From UBA4615 sp046046245 (GTDB taxonomy: Bacteria > Pseudomonadota > Gammaproteobacteria > Burkholderiales > Burkholderiaceae_E): DNA of 55,302 bases. Position 1 is the first letter of the stretch, and each line of letters starts with the position of its first letter. The stretch spans positions 1 through 55,302 of the forward strand of contig JBJOKE010000084.1 in the NCBI GenBank assembly GCA_046046245.1, given 5' to 3'. Below the pieces are notes generated by a model, which was not told the DNA's origin, made no database searches, and was given only the letters and a program-made list of their open reading frames with translations. Below, in pieces: positions 8,645-17,396 of this stretch. A program made the position numbers and the translations under genes.

Positions 8645-9988
8645 GTGCGCGCGCTGTTCGACGCGCTGGCCGACGCGGTGGACGACGCCGCGCGGGGCGG
8701 CGAGGCGGTCGCCGCGGTGCTCGAGGCCGAGGCCTCGGATTTCGTCCGACTGAACCACGCGAGGCTGCGACAGGCCGGCCGCGTCGAGCGCGCGGTCGCG
8801 CGGCTGCGGCTCGTCGACGGCGATCGCCAGGCCTCGGCCTCGGTCGTGCTGCCGGGACTGGGCGCCGGACGCGACGCAGTCCGCGCGCTCGTCGAGGCGA
8901 CCGTCGCCGAGCTGCGCGCAGCCGTCGCCGAGTCCGAGCCCGATCCGCTCGTCGACCTCAGCCGCGACGCGGCGGTGCTCGACGACGAGGGACCCGATCC
9001 GCCGTTCGACCGGGCGGCCTTCGTCGACGCGGTGGCCGGCGCCGCCGGCGATGCGGACCTGGTCGGCTTCTGCGCGGCGGGACCGATCGTGCACGGCTTC
9101 TGCAGCTCGTTCGGCAGCCGGCTCTGGTACCGGCGCACGAGCGTCGCCTTCGACTGGTCGATCCACCTGCCCGTCGAGGACGGCGCACGCAAGGCGGTCA
9201 AGGCGTCCTGGTCGGGCGTGGCCTTCGACGGCGCGGCGGTCGCCGCGGCGATCCTGCGGTCGCGGGCCGATGCGGCCGTACTGGCCCGCCCGGTGCGTCG
9301 CCTGTCGCCGGGCGACTATCGGGTGCTGCTTGCGCCGCGCGCGGTCGCCGAACTGCTCGAGACGCTGTCGTGGGGAGGGTTCTCGGCCCGCGCCCACCGT
9401 GCGGGCCAGTCGCCGCTCGGCCGCCTCGCGCGCGGCGACGCGCGGCTGTCACCGCGACTCACGATCGACGAGGACCTCGACACCGGCTTCGCGCCACCGT
9501 TCCAGGGCGACGGCTACCTGCGGCCGCGGCGGCTGCGTCTCGTGGAGGCCGGTCGGCTCGTCGGCGAGCTGGTCTCGCCGCGCGTCGCGCGCGAGTTCGG
9601 CCTCGCGTCGAACGCGGCCTCCGACGCGGAGTCGCCGGACTCGCTGCGCGTCGCGCCCGGCACGCTGGCCGCCGGCGACGCGCTCGCACGGCTCGGCACC
9701 GGCGTGTCGGTGTCGAACCTCTGGTACCTGAACTGGTCCGACCGCACCGCGGCCCGGGTGACCGGCATGACGCGCTTCGCCAGCGTCTGGGTCGAGGACG
9801 GCGTCGCGGTGCAGCCGATCGAGGCGATGCGTTTCGACGACTCGATCTACCGCCTGCTCGGCGACGGCCTCGAGGCGCTGGGCGACACCCCACAGCGGAT
9901 GCCGGCGACCGACACCTACGACGCCCGGGCGAGCGGCGGCATCGAGGCACCCGCCGCGCTCGTGTCGGCGATGCGCTTCGCGCTCTAG
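8645..9988 (+). CDS. TldE/PmbA-like partner protein
   Basis: 447-residue member of the same fold family but without any HExxxH motif, as expected for the non-catalytic TldE/PmbA-type half of the heterodimer. The C-terminal part (GVSVSNLWYLNWSDR, ARVTGMTRFASVWVEDG) is the typical PmbA/TldD C-terminal region. The start is decided by the ribosome binding site: GGAGG at 8632-8636 sits 8 nt before the GTG at 8645, and the upstream stop is at 8641-8643. The open frame continues upstream but overlaps the TldD-like gene and carries no similarity. The gene ends 8 nt before the convergent exbD. Confidence 0.85.
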   Translation: MRALFDALADAVDDAARGGEAVAAVLEAEASDFVRLNHARLRQAGRVERAVARLRLVDGDRQASASVVLPGLGAGRDAVRALVEATVAELRAAVAESEPDPLVDLSRDAAVLDDEGPDPPFDRAAFVDAVAGAAGDADLVGFCAAGPIVHGFCSSFGSRLWYRRTSVAFDWSIHLPVEDGARKAVKASWSGVAFDGAAVAAAILRSRADAAVLARPVRRLSPGDYRVLLAPRAVAELLETLSWGGFSARAHRAGQSPLGRLARGDARLSPRLTIDEDLDTGFAPPFQGDGYLRPRRLRLVEAGRLVGELVSPRVAREFGLASNAASDAESPDSLRVAPGTLAAGDALARLGTGVSVSNLWYLNWSDRTAARVTGMTRFASVWVEDGVAVQPIEAMRFDDSIYRLLGDGLEALGDTPQRMPATDTYDARASGGIEAPAALVSAMRFAL

Positions 9989-9996
9989 CTGGCGGG

Positions 9997-10428
9997 TCAG
10001 CGCGCCGCGGCCTTCGGGTCGGTCACGAAGCCGATCTTCGTGACGCCGGCCTGCTGCGCGGCGGCCATCACCTCGGCGATCCGCTGGTAGCGGACCTCGC
10101 GGTCCGCGCGCAGGTGCAGCTCGGGCTGCGGCATGCGCTTCGCCGCCTCGACGAGCCGCTCGCGCAGCGCCGCGGTGTCGGCCAGCGGCGTGTCGTTCCA
10201 GAACAGGGCCTCCTTCGCATCGATCGACAGCGTGACCGTCTCGGGCTTCTCGGCCGAGACCGGCGCGGGGGCACCGGGGAGGTCGAGCTTGATCGCATGC
10301 GTCAAGAGCGGCGCGGTGATGATGAAGATCACGAGCAGCACCAGCATCACGTCGACCAGCGGCGTGGTGTTGATCTCGGCCATCGGCCGCATCGGGCCCT
10401 CGCGCGAATCGAATCCTCCGAACGCCAT
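9997..10428 (-). CDS. exbD: ExbD/TolR biopolymer transport protein
   Basis: 143-residue inner-membrane protein of the TonB motor. After a short cytoplasmic start (MAEINTTPLVDV) comes the single transmembrane helix LVDVMLVLLVIFIITAPLL, whose aspartate is the proton-path residue of ExbD/TolR. The remainder is the periplasmic domain, ending with YQRIAEVMAAAQQAGVTKIGFVT, the conserved C-terminal segment. It is the last gene of a tonB-exbB-exbD operon. TolR is excluded because tolA and tolB are absent and tonB is adjacent. Confidence 0.92.
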   Translation of the reverse strand: MAFGGFDSREGPMRPMAEINTTPLVDVMLVLLVIFIITAPLLTHAIKLDLPGAPAPVSAEKPETVTLSIDAKEALFWNDTPLADTAALRERLVEAAKRMPQPELHLRADREVRYQRIAEVMAAAQQAGVTKIGFVTDPKAAAR

Positions 10429-10444
10429 CGTCGTCGCCTCCGCG

Positions 10445-11191
10445 TCAGTGGCCGACCGAACCCATCGGCGCGGGCGGCGGCGGTGGGGCGGCGCGCAAGG
10501 CGTCGGCCTCGCCGCGATCGATGCGCCGGCCGTGGGTGACCAGCGCGAGCAGGTCGTGCGCGAAGCCGTCGAGCTCGGCGAGCACCACCCGGTTCAGGCG
10601 CGTGAAGGCGTTGTACGCGAGCACCGCCGGGATCGCGACCGCGAGGCCCGCCGCGGTCATCACCAGCGCCTCGCCGACGGGCCCGGCCACGCGGTCGATC
10701 ATCACCTGGCCGCTGCCCGCGATGCCGAGCAGCGCGTGGTAGATCCCCCAGACCGTGCCGAACAGCCCGACGAAGGGCGCCGTGCTGCCCACCGAGGCGA
10801 GGAAGGTCAGCCCCGACTCGAGTCGCGACGAGGCCTGCGTCATCTCCTGCCGCAGCACGCGGGTCACCAGTTCGTCGCGATCGACCTCGCCGGCGAGCGT
10901 GGCATCGTCGGGCATGCGCGCGGCACGGCGCGCCTTGTCCGCCATCGGCGCGAAGACGCCCTCGGCGTCGTCGCGGGCGAGCGCCTCGACCGCCTCGTCG
11001 AGCGAGCGCGCCGACCAGAAGCGGTCCAGCGCCGCCCGGGCACCGCGCCGCAGCCGCCAGGCCGACCAGGCCTTCGACAGGATCACGTACCAGCTGAGCA
11101 CCGACATCGCGAGCAGCAGCCACGCGACCGCGTGCGAGACGCCGTCGCCGGCCTCCCAGAAATGCATCAATCCGAGCGGACGGTTGTCCAT
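10445..11191 (-). CDS. exbB: ExbB/TolQ-family proton channel protein
   Basis: 248-residue inner-membrane protein with a first hydrophobic helix (HAVAWLLLAMSVLSWYVILSK), a cytoplasmic loop, and the MotA/TolQ/ExbB proton-channel core GLTFLASVGSTAPFVGLFGT then GPVGEALVMTAAGLAVAIPA. It forms the pentameric stator around ExbD that energises TonB. The start MDNRPLGLMHFWEAG at 11191 lies 2 nt after the tonB stop; the open frame continues upstream but overlaps tonB. The Ala/Pro-rich C-terminus (APPPPPAPMGSVGH) is slightly longer than usual. Confidence 0.92.
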   Translation of the reverse strand: MDNRPLGLMHFWEAGDGVSHAVAWLLLAMSVLSWYVILSKAWSAWRLRRGARAALDRFWSARSLDEAVEALARDDAEGVFAPMADKARRAARMPDDATLAGEVDRDELVTRVLRQEMTQASSRLESGLTFLASVGSTAPFVGLFGTVWGIYHALLGIAGSGQVMIDRVAGPVGEALVMTAAGLAVAIPAVLAYNAFTRLNRVVLAELDGFAHDLLALVTHGRRIDRGEADALRAAPPPPPAPMGSVGH

Positions 11192-11193
11192 GC

Positions 11194-11991
11194 CTATCCT
11201 TCGAGCCTGAAGACCCATTTCCAGTCGCGGTACCACTCGGCCACCGCCTGGCCGTCCACCATCGCCGGTCGGAACCGCCAGCGACGGACCGCGTCGATCG
11301 CGCTGCGATCCAGCGCGGGCGAGCCGCTCGACGCACGCAACTGCACGTCGAGGACCGTGCCATCGGCGCCGACGTGTACGTCCAGCCGGACCTCGCCCTG
11401 CTCGCCGAGCCGCCTCGCGGCCGCCGGATACGCGGGGGGCGCGTTGCCCGCCCAGCTCGCGTCGGCGCGCGGGCCGGTCCGGCGCGCCGTGTCGGACGCC
11501 GGAGGGGCCAGCGACGCGACCGGGCCCGCGGCGGCGGACGTCGCGGTCGGTCCCGGCAGGGCCGCCGCGGCCGGTGCCGCAGCGACCGCCGGCGGCGCGG
11601 CGATGGGCGGCGTCGGGGCGGGCAGCGCGGCCGGAGGCGGTGTCGGGCCGGGCGAGGCGGCGGAAGACGCCATCTCCGGCGGCGCCGCCGGCAGGGGGGG
11701 CGCGACCGCGGCGGGCGTCGCGTTGCGTGCGGGCCGAGCCTCGCGCGGCTCGGCCGGTCGCGGGGGCGGTGCCTCGACCGGCGTTGCGCGTCGGGGCGGT
11801 GCCGTGGCCACGGGAGGCGGTACGGTCGGTGTACGGGCCGGCTCCGGCGGCGGCTCGAGCAGCCGGGCGACGACCGGTTCGACCCGCAATGCCTGCACCG
11901 GTGCCTGATTCGCCAGCCCGAACATCGCGACGCTCGCCAGCGCGTTCAGCCCCACGGCCCCGGCGGCGGCAGTGACGCGGCGCACATCCAT
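11194..11991 (-). CDS. tonB: TonB energy transducer
   Basis: 265 residues with the TonB layout: a short N-terminal anchor (residues about 8-27, hydrophobic), a long Pro/Ala-rich periplasmic spacer (about 40-165) and a C-terminal TonB domain (YPAAARRLGEQGEVRLDVHV ... AVRRWRFRPAMVDGQAVAEWY). It transmits the ExbB/ExbD proton-motive energy to outer-membrane siderophore, heme or vitamin receptors; no receptor gene is in the window. A TATAAT lies only 6 nt upstream of the ATG, so the transcript may begin at the start codon. Confidence 0.9.
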   Translation of the reverse strand: MDVRRVTAAAGAVGLNALASVAMFGLANQAPVQALRVEPVVARLLEPPPEPARTPTVPPPVATAPPRRATPVEAPPPRPAEPREARPARNATPAAVAPPLPAAPPEMASSAASPGPTPPPAALPAPTPPIAAPPAVAAAPAAAALPGPTATSAAAGPVASLAPPASDTARRTGPRADASWAGNAPPAYPAAARRLGEQGEVRLDVHVGADGTVLDVQLRASSGSPALDRSAIDAVRRWRFRPAMVDGQAVAEWYRDWKWVFRLEG

Positions 11992-12320
11992 CCATCGATT
12001 ATAGTCGGCGGCCCCCGTCGGACGACGCCACGGATGCGGCCCGTCCGCGACCGGTGCTGCGACGCGGTGCGGACCCGTGCGCGGCGCGCCCGCGCTGGGC
12101 GCGGCGGGGCCGTGAGCAGGTCGGGGCAGGGCGCGCCGAGTTGGCGCGGTGTGCGCCGCGCTGGTGCGGCGTGGGGCGGCCCGGCGGATCCGTGACGGCG
12201 CGGCCGGGGGCGACGAGGCTCGCGGACGCCGAGGCGCGGCGTCGCGGCGCAGGGATACCGACGCTCCGGAGCGCCGGGTTCCCGATGCTCAGGGACCTCG
12301 ACGCCCAGGGGCGCCGACCG
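11992..12320. other. GC-rich intergenic stretch without a recognisable gene
   Basis: About 330 nt between tonB and the CAP-domain gene, both on the minus strand. Apart from the tonB -10 it consists of very GC-rich sequence with many short imperfect repeats of GGTGCG/GCGCGG type around 12055-12190. Open frames cross it on the plus strand, but their translations are Arg/Ala-rich, have no motif and no ribosome binding site. I see no RNA gene or clear terminator here. Confidence 0.5.
11998..12003 (-). promoter_or_regulatory. -10 element upstream of tonB
   Basis: Perfect consensus TATAAT on the minus strand, 6 nt before the tonB ATG, in otherwise very GC-rich DNA. The region 17 nt upstream is not TTGACA-like, so the -35 is weak or activator-dependent. 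Confidence 0.5.
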
Positions 12321-12899
12321 TCAACGGGGACGGCCGAGCACCAGCGTCCAGTAGGTCCCGTAGGCGTCCGTCGGGCTGTCCGAGTCGATCCGAGCGAGGC
12401 CGAATTCGGTGTAGCGGGCGTCCAGGAGCGCCGCGCAGTGGGAGGGGCTGTTCAGCCAGTCGACGACCGCCTCCTCGAGGCGCAGCTGCCCTGCGGCGAG
12501 ATTCTCGCCGACCAGTTGCCAGCGGTATCCGGTCGCGTCGACCCGTTCGCGCACCGTCGAGCCGTCGGCGCCGACGTGATCGAACAGCCGCGTCCGGGCC
12601 ATCGCATCGGCGTGCCGGAGGGCCGCGTCGGCGAGCCGCGGGTTCCAGTTCAGCCGCGGCCGTTCGACCCCCAGCAGGCCGGCGCCCGCCGCGGCCGACG
12701 CGACCTGCGCGAGCGAGCCTGCGCAATCGGCGATGCGGTTCCGCACGCCGTTCAGCAGCGCGTCGGCGAGCGCCTGCAAGCCGCCTGCGTCCGCAGGCGC
12801 GCCATCGGCTGCACGACCCGGCGATGCCCAGCCGAAGGCCAGCGTCGCGCCGAGCATGCACGCCACGAGCCATGCTCGCGGAGATCGGTTGGATCGCAT
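12321..12899 (-). CDS. Secreted CAP-domain (SCP/PR1-like) protein
   Basis: 192-residue protein starting MRSNRSPRAWLVACMLGA, a signal peptide with cleavage near GRA-AD (about residue 30). The rest is a CAP domain: LNWNPRLADAALRHADAMA, the His-bearing LFDHVGADGSTVRERV, the GENLAAG loop and AVVDWLNSPSHCAALLD. The conserved His/Glu cavity residues of the bacterial YkwD-like group are present. Such proteins are exported and of unclear biochemical role. The start at 12899 is chosen because upstream codons of the open frame are Pro/Arg-rich and would bury the signal peptide. It lies 220 nt downstream of dapB on the same strand and probably has its own promoter. Confidence 0.85.
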   Translation of the reverse strand: MRSNRSPRAWLVACMLGATLAFGWASPGRAADGAPADAGGLQALADALLNGVRNRIADCAGSLAQVASAAAGAGLLGVERPRLNWNPRLADAALRHADAMARTRLFDHVGADGSTVRERVDATGYRWQLVGENLAAGQLRLEEAVVDWLNSPSHCAALLDARYTEFGLARIDSDSPTDAYGTYWTLVLGRPR

Positions 12900-13119
12900 C
12901 CGTACCTGTCGTCCATCACATCCCTGGCGTGGACTCGGTCTTGGGTGTTCTGCCGGCGTTGTATCCGGGCAACGCAGGCCGCACGAGGGAAGACCGATGG
13001 GCGCAGTGACCGCCGAGATGGACGGTCGGTCGCGCATGCTGAGCGGTCGCGCCCCGAAGAGCCCGGGCTGACCGCCGCTTCTCGCCGGATGCGCCGAACG
13101 GCGCTGCGGTCGGCGGTGC

Positions 13120-13938
13120 TCAGGCGGTCGGGCCGCCCTTCAGTCCGAGCACGTCCTGCATGTCGTACAGGCCCGCGCCGCGCTGCGCGAGGAAGCGGCA
13201 GGCTCGCAGGCTGCCCTGTGCATAGGTGGCCCGGCTCGACGACCGATGGGTGATCTCGATCCGCTCGCCCGTGCCCGCGAACAGCACCGTGTGGTCGCCG
13301 ACGATGTCGCCGCCGCGGACCACCGAGAAGCCGATCGTGCCGGCCTCTCGTTCGCCGGTCACGCCGTGCCGCGCCCAGGTCGCGACGGCGTCGAGGTCCT
13401 TGCCGAGGGCGCCGGCGATCGCGCGGCCCATGCCTAGGGCGGTACCCGAGGGCGCGTCGACCTTGTGCCGGTGGTGCGCCTCGATCACCTCGATGTCGTA
13501 GCCCTCGGACAGCAGCTTCGCCGCGACCTCGAGCAGCCGGAAGGTGACGTTGACCCCCACGCTCATGTTCGGCGCGAAGACGATGCCGACCCGCTCGGCC
13601 GCGGCCGCGATCTCTCGCCGCCCGGCCTCGTCGAACCCGGTGGTCCCGATCACCATCCGCACGCCGCGCGCCGCACATTCCCGCAGGTGCAGCCGCGTGC
13701 CCTCGGGCCGGGTGAAGTCGATCAGCACGTCGGCCCGCTCGAGCGCGACGCCGAAGTCGGCGGTGACCGGCACGCCGGTCGTGCGGCCGATCGACTCGCC
13801 GGCATCGCGCCCGATCCCGGGCGAGCCGGCGACGTCGAGAGCACCCACCAGCGTCGCGTCGGGCGCGTCGAGCACGGTCTCGACCAGCATCCGTCCCATC
13901 CGGCCGGACGCACCGGCGATCGCCACGCGCACGCTCAC
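13120..13938 (-). CDS. dapB: 4-hydroxy-tetrahydrodipicolinate reductase
   Basis: 272-residue cytoplasmic enzyme of the diaminopimelate/lysine pathway that reduces hydroxy-tetrahydrodipicolinate with NAD(P)H. The Rossmann motif GASGRMGR is at residues 9-16; the active-site block EAHHRHKVDAPSGTALG is at 153-169, with the catalytic His155/His156 region, Lys159 and the DAPSGT substrate loop intact. Length is normal. Its ATG overlaps the bamE stop by 4 nt (ATGA), so bamE and dapB are translationally coupled, the usual betaproteobacterial order. Confidence 0.96.
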   Translation of the reverse strand: MSVRVAIAGASGRMGRMLVETVLDAPDATLVGALDVAGSPGIGRDAGESIGRTTGVPVTADFGVALERADVLIDFTRPEGTRLHLRECAARGVRMVIGTTGFDEAGRREIAAAAERVGIVFAPNMSVGVNVTFRLLEVAAKLLSEGYDIEVIEAHHRHKVDAPSGTALGMGRAIAGALGKDLDAVATWARHGVTGEREAGTIGFSVVRGGDIVGDHTVLFAGTGERIEITHRSSSRATYAQGSLRACRFLAQRGAGLYDMQDVLGLKGGPTA

Positions 13939-14363
13939 CTGAACCGCCCCTTCTTGCGGCGGTAGCCCGGCAGTGCCGGGTCCGCGCCCTCGTCGCTGGC
14001 CGGCAGCGCGTCGGCCTCGACCTTGGCGACGCGGCCGTCCGCGAAGAACACCGTCGCGCGTCGCAGGTCGGCCTCGCCGTTCGGATGCTGGAAGCGGAAC
14101 ACGTAGTCCCAGCGGTCGGGCCGGAACGGGTCGACGAGCAGCGGCGTGCCCAGCGCGAAGCGGACCTGGTCGCGGGACATGCCCTCCTTGACCTGGGTCA
14201 GCATCGTCTGGTCGACGTAGTTGCCCTGCGGAACCTCGATCCGGTAGGGCGACAGCAGGCCGCTTCGGCTGCGGTCGGTCGAGGTGCAGCCGGCGCTCGC
14301 GACGGCGAGCGCGACGGCAGCGAGCATCAGCGGGACGGGGCGCGAAGGCCGCGATCGAGGCAT
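13935..14363 (-). CDS. bamE: Outer membrane assembly lipoprotein BamE (SmpA/OmlA)
   Basis: 142-residue lipoprotein of the BAM complex. The signal peptide MPRSRPSRPVPLMLAAVALA ends in the lipobox ASAGC (Cys26). The mature part has the BamE signature GNYVDQTMLTQVKEGMSRDQ, then VRFALGTPLLVDPFRPDRWD and YVFRFQ, with a basic tail RRKKGRFR. The start at 14363 is the only ATG that leaves a proper signal peptide. It is divergent from fur, with 111 nt between the two starts. Confidence 0.95.
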   Translation of the reverse strand: MPRSRPSRPVPLMLAAVALAVASAGCTSTDRSRSGLLSPYRIEVPQGNYVDQTMLTQVKEGMSRDQVRFALGTPLLVDPFRPDRWDYVFRFQHPNGEADLRRATVFFADGRVAKVEADALPASDEGADPALPGYRRKKGRFR

Positions 14364-14396
14364 GGACGGGCGGTCGGGCAGAGCCGGCGGAGCCGC

Positions 14397-14403
14397 TATG
14401 ATA
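14397..14403. promoter_or_regulatory. Overlapping divergent -10 elements between bamE and fur
   Basis: The 7-mer TATGATA reads TATGAT toward fur and, on the other strand, TATCAT toward bamE. It lies 72 nt before the fur start and about 34 nt before the bamE start. It is the only AT-rich spot in the divergent region; both -35 regions are poor. Confidence 0.5.
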
Positions 14404-14474
14404 CGCGCTCGCCCGGCCGCTCCGGCCGCACGCGACCTTCCCGCCAGCGGACGCGCAGTCCGGAGAGCATCGCG

Positions 14475-14903
14475 GTGCCGACGACCCCGAACGAACTGAA
14501 GAGCATGGGCCTGAAGGCGACGCTGCCCAGGCTCAAGATCCTGGAGATCTTCCAGGAGCGGCGGCACCGGCACATGAGCGCCGAGGACGTCTACCGGGAG
14601 CTGCTCGCCGAGCAGCAGGACATCGGTCTCGCGACGGTCTACCGAGTGCTCACGCAGTTCGAACAGGCGGGCATCCTCAAGCGCAGCAACTTCGAGTCGG
14701 GCAAGTCGGTCTACGAGCTCGACGAAGGCCAGCATCACGACCACCTCGTCTGCCTGCAGTGCGGGCGCGTCGAGGAGTTCTTCGATCCCGAGATCGAGCG
14801 GCGCCAGCAGGCGATCGCCGACGAGCGCGGCTTCCGGCTGCAGGACCACGCGCTCGCGCTCTATGCCGCCTGCACGAAGCAGGACTGCCCCCACCGCCGC
14901 TGA
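14475..14903 (+). CDS. fur: Ferric uptake regulator Fur
   Basis: 142-residue iron-responsive repressor. The N-terminal winged helix (ELKSMGLKATLPRLKILEIF, then DIGLATVYRVLTQFEQAGI) is followed by the dimerisation domain with metal ligands HHDH at residues 87-90, the zinc pair CLQC (Cys93, Cys96) and a second pair in CTKQDC at the C-terminus. I use the GTG at 14475 as start because family members begin a few residues before ELKS-GLKAT; a GGAGAG lies 9-10 nt upstream. An ATG at 14505 would remove conserved residues. The divergent bamE-dapB arrangement is typical of the group. Confidence 0.95.
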   Translation: MPTTPNELKSMGLKATLPRLKILEIFQERRHRHMSAEDVYRELLAEQQDIGLATVYRVLTQFEQAGILKRSNFESGKSVYELDEGQHHDHLVCLQCGRVEEFFDPEIERRQQAIADERGFRLQDHALALYAACTKQDCPHRR

Positions 14904-14992
14904 TCGCGGCCGGGCGCGCCCCCCCCCCGAGTGCCGGCCCGGGCCGCCGGGCGAATCGGTACGAGCGGCATGGTTATTGCTAAGGTGAGCAC

Positions 14993-16456
14993 ATGAGTGC
15001 CTCGACCCTGACCCCGCTGCCGCCGCCTCCCGGCGTGTACGACGAGATGTTCGACGCCGCGCAGGTCCCGCGCGGGCACTACGCGGCCTACGCCGAATGG
15101 CTCGCCTCGACGAGCCCCGAGCAGATGGCGGGCAAGCGTGCCGAGGCGGACCTGATCTTCCGTCGCATCGGGATCACGTTCTCGGTCTACGGCGACGAGG
15201 GCGGCACCGAGCGGCTGATCCCGTCCGACGTCGTCCCGCGGATCATCTCGGCCGACGAGTGGGAACGCCTCGAGAAGGGGCTGGTGCAGCGGGTCACCGC
15301 CATCAACCGCTTCCTCGCCGACATCTACCACGGCCAGGAGATCCTGAAGGCCGGCCTGATCCCCGAGGACCAGATCGTCGCCAACGACCAGTTCGCGGTC
15401 GCGATGATCGGCACGCGCGTGCCCCGCGACGTCTATGCGCACATCGTCGGCGTCGACATCGTCCGGCACTCCGACGGCGGCTACTACGTGCTCGAGGACA
15501 ACCTGCGGGTGCCCTCGGGCGTGTCTTACATGCTGAGCAACCGCAAGATGATGATGCGGCTGTTCCCCGACCTCTTCCGCCGCTATCACGTGCGGCCGGT
15601 CGAGCACTATCCGGCGCTGCTGCTGCAGACGCTGCGTGCGGCCGCCGAGATCGACTCGCCGACCGTCGTGCTGCTGACCCCGGGCCGCTACAACAGCGCG
15701 TACTTCGAGCATGCGTTCCTCGCGCAGCAGATGGGCGTCGAACTGGTCGAGGGCCAGGACCTCTTCGTGAAGGACGCGTGCGTCTACATGCGGACGACCG
15801 ACGGACCGAAGCGCGTCGACGTGATCTACCGCCGCCTCGACGCCGACTTCCTCGACCCGCTCGCGTTCCGTCCCGATTCGATGCTGGGCGTGCCCGGCCT
15901 GATGGCCGCCTACCGGCTGGGCAACGTGGTGATCTGCAACGCGGTCGGCACCGGCGTGGCCGACGACAAGTCGATCTACCCGTACGTGCCGGACATGGTC
16001 CGGTTCTACCTCGGCGAGGAACCGATCCTGAAGAACGTGCCGACCTGGCAGTGCCGCAAGCCCGACGACCTCGCGCACGTGCTCGCGAACCTGAAGGACC
16101 TGGTGGTGAAGGAGGTCCACGGCGCCGGCGGCTACGGGATGCTGGTGGGTCCGACCAGCAGCACGGCCGAGGTCGAGGCCTTCCGCAGGGTGCTCGAGGC
16201 GAATCCGGGCAACTACATCGCGCAGCCCACGCTCGCGCTGTCGTCGTGCCCGACCTTCGTCGAGGAGGGCGTCGCGCCGCGGCACATCGACCTGCGCCCC
16301 TTCGTGCTGGTCGGCCGCGAGACGCGGATCGTGCCGGGCGGGCTCACGCGGGTCGCGTTGCGCCGCGGCTCGCTGGTGGTGAATTCCTCGCAGGGCGGGG
16401 GCACCAAGGACACCTGGGTCGTCGACCCCGACGCGCCCGCGTCGGCGTCGGTCTGA
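14993..16456 (+). CDS. Circularly permuted ATP-grasp protein (Anbu operon)
   Basis: 487-residue protein of the circularly permuted ATP-grasp type 2 family (formerly DUF404/DUF407). Recognisable blocks include GITFSVYGDEGGTERLIPSD near residue 55, RNRFL-type segment VTAINRFLADIYHGQ, then VLEDNLRVPSGVSYMLSNR and the late VVKEVHGAGGYGMLVGP. Such proteins are predicted amide- or peptide-bond-forming ligases. It heads a tight run with the alpha-E and transglutaminase genes (gaps 15 and 1 nt), followed by the proteasome-like peptidase. The substrate is unknown. The start ATG at 14993 has a GGTGAG 5 nt upstream. Confidence 0.92.
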   Translation: MSASTLTPLPPPPGVYDEMFDAAQVPRGHYAAYAEWLASTSPEQMAGKRAEADLIFRRIGITFSVYGDEGGTERLIPSDVVPRIISADEWERLEKGLVQRVTAINRFLADIYHGQEILKAGLIPEDQIVANDQFAVAMIGTRVPRDVYAHIVGVDIVRHSDGGYYVLEDNLRVPSGVSYMLSNRKMMMRLFPDLFRRYHVRPVEHYPALLLQTLRAAAEIDSPTVVLLTPGRYNSAYFEHAFLAQQMGVELVEGQDLFVKDACVYMRTTDGPKRVDVIYRRLDADFLDPLAFRPDSMLGVPGLMAAYRLGNVVICNAVGTGVADDKSIYPYVPDMVRFYLGEEPILKNVPTWQCRKPDDLAHVLANLKDLVVKEVHGAGGYGMLVGPTSSTAEVEAFRRVLEANPGNYIAQPTLALSSCPTFVEEGVAPRHIDLRPFVLVGRETRIVPGGLTRVALRRGSLVVNSSQGGGTKDTWVVDPDAPASASV

Positions 16457-16471
16457 GCGGAGGGCGCCGAG

Positions 16472-17395
16472 ATGCTGTCGCGCGTCGCCTCGCACCTGTA
16501 CTGGCTGTCCCGCTACCTCGAGCGCGCCGAGAACATGGCGCGGATCCTCGACGTCGGCGCGTCGCTCGCGCTGCTGTCGGGCACCGGCGACGAGCGTGCC
16601 GCGACCGAGCCGCTCGTCATCACCGACACGCTGCCCGCGTTCGACGCGTCGGGCCTCGCACGCACGCCCGAGACCGTCGCGCGCTTCCTCGCCTGGAGCC
16701 CGTCGCACCCGTCGTCCATCCTCAACTGCCTCGAGGCCAGCCGCGAGAACGCGCGCGCGGTGCGCGGCTCGATCACCTCCGAGATGTGGGAGAACATCAA
16801 CGACACCTGGCTGCAGCTCGTGGCCAAGCGACGTACCGGCAGCGAACCGACCGACGCCGCGTTCTTCGAATGGGTGAAGGAGCGCTCGCACCTGTTCCGC
16901 GGCATCACCTTCGCGACGATCCGCCGCGACCAGCCGTACCAGTTCATCCGGCTCGGCACCTTCATCGAGCGGGCCGACAACACCGCGCGGATCCTGTCGG
17001 TGAAGCAGGCCCGCCAGGCCTCGCCGGGCGACGGTCTCACCGACTACTACCGGCTGTCGGCCGTGCTGCGCTCGGTCTCGTCGCTCGAGGCCTACCGCGA
17101 CGTCTACCGCGACGCCATCGATTCGCGCCGCGTCGCCGAGATGCTGATCTTCGACGAGACCGTCCCGCGTTCGCTGCGCTTCTGCTTCGACGAGATCGTG
17201 CGCATCCTCGGCGAGCTGCCTCAGGCGCCCGCGCGGGCGGCGCGGCGGCTCGCCGCGCACATGCTCGCGCTGCTGCAGCACGGCGAGCTCGAGGACGTCC
17301 ACGAGGTCGGCCTCGATGCCTTCCTCGAGCGCTTCCTGCGCAACAACGTCCGGCTCGGCGAGGCGGTCCACGCCGCCTACATGGAGATGAAGTGA
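16472..17395 (+). CDS. Alpha-E domain-containing protein
   Basis: 307-residue all-helical protein of the alpha-E family (DUF403). The start MLSRVASHLYWLSRYLERAENMARILDV is the hallmark N-terminus, and the glutamates of RYLERAE and FIERADNTARIL are conserved within the two internal repeats. The biochemical role is unknown; it always travels with the circularly permuted ATP-grasp protein and is thought to work with it. It sits 15 nt after the ATP-grasp gene and ends 1 nt before the transglutaminase ATG. Confidence 0.92.
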   Translation: MLSRVASHLYWLSRYLERAENMARILDVGASLALLSGTGDERAATEPLVITDTLPAFDASGLARTPETVARFLAWSPSHPSSILNCLEASRENARAVRGSITSEMWENINDTWLQLVAKRRTGSEPTDAAFFEWVKERSHLFRGITFATIRRDQPYQFIRLGTFIERADNTARILSVKQARQASPGDGLTDYYRLSAVLRSVSSLEAYRDVYRDAIDSRRVAEMLIFDETVPRSLRFCFDEIVRILGELPQAPARAARRLAAHMLALLQHGELEDVHEVGLDAFLERFLRNNVRLGEAVHAAYMEMK

Positions 17396-17396
17396 G

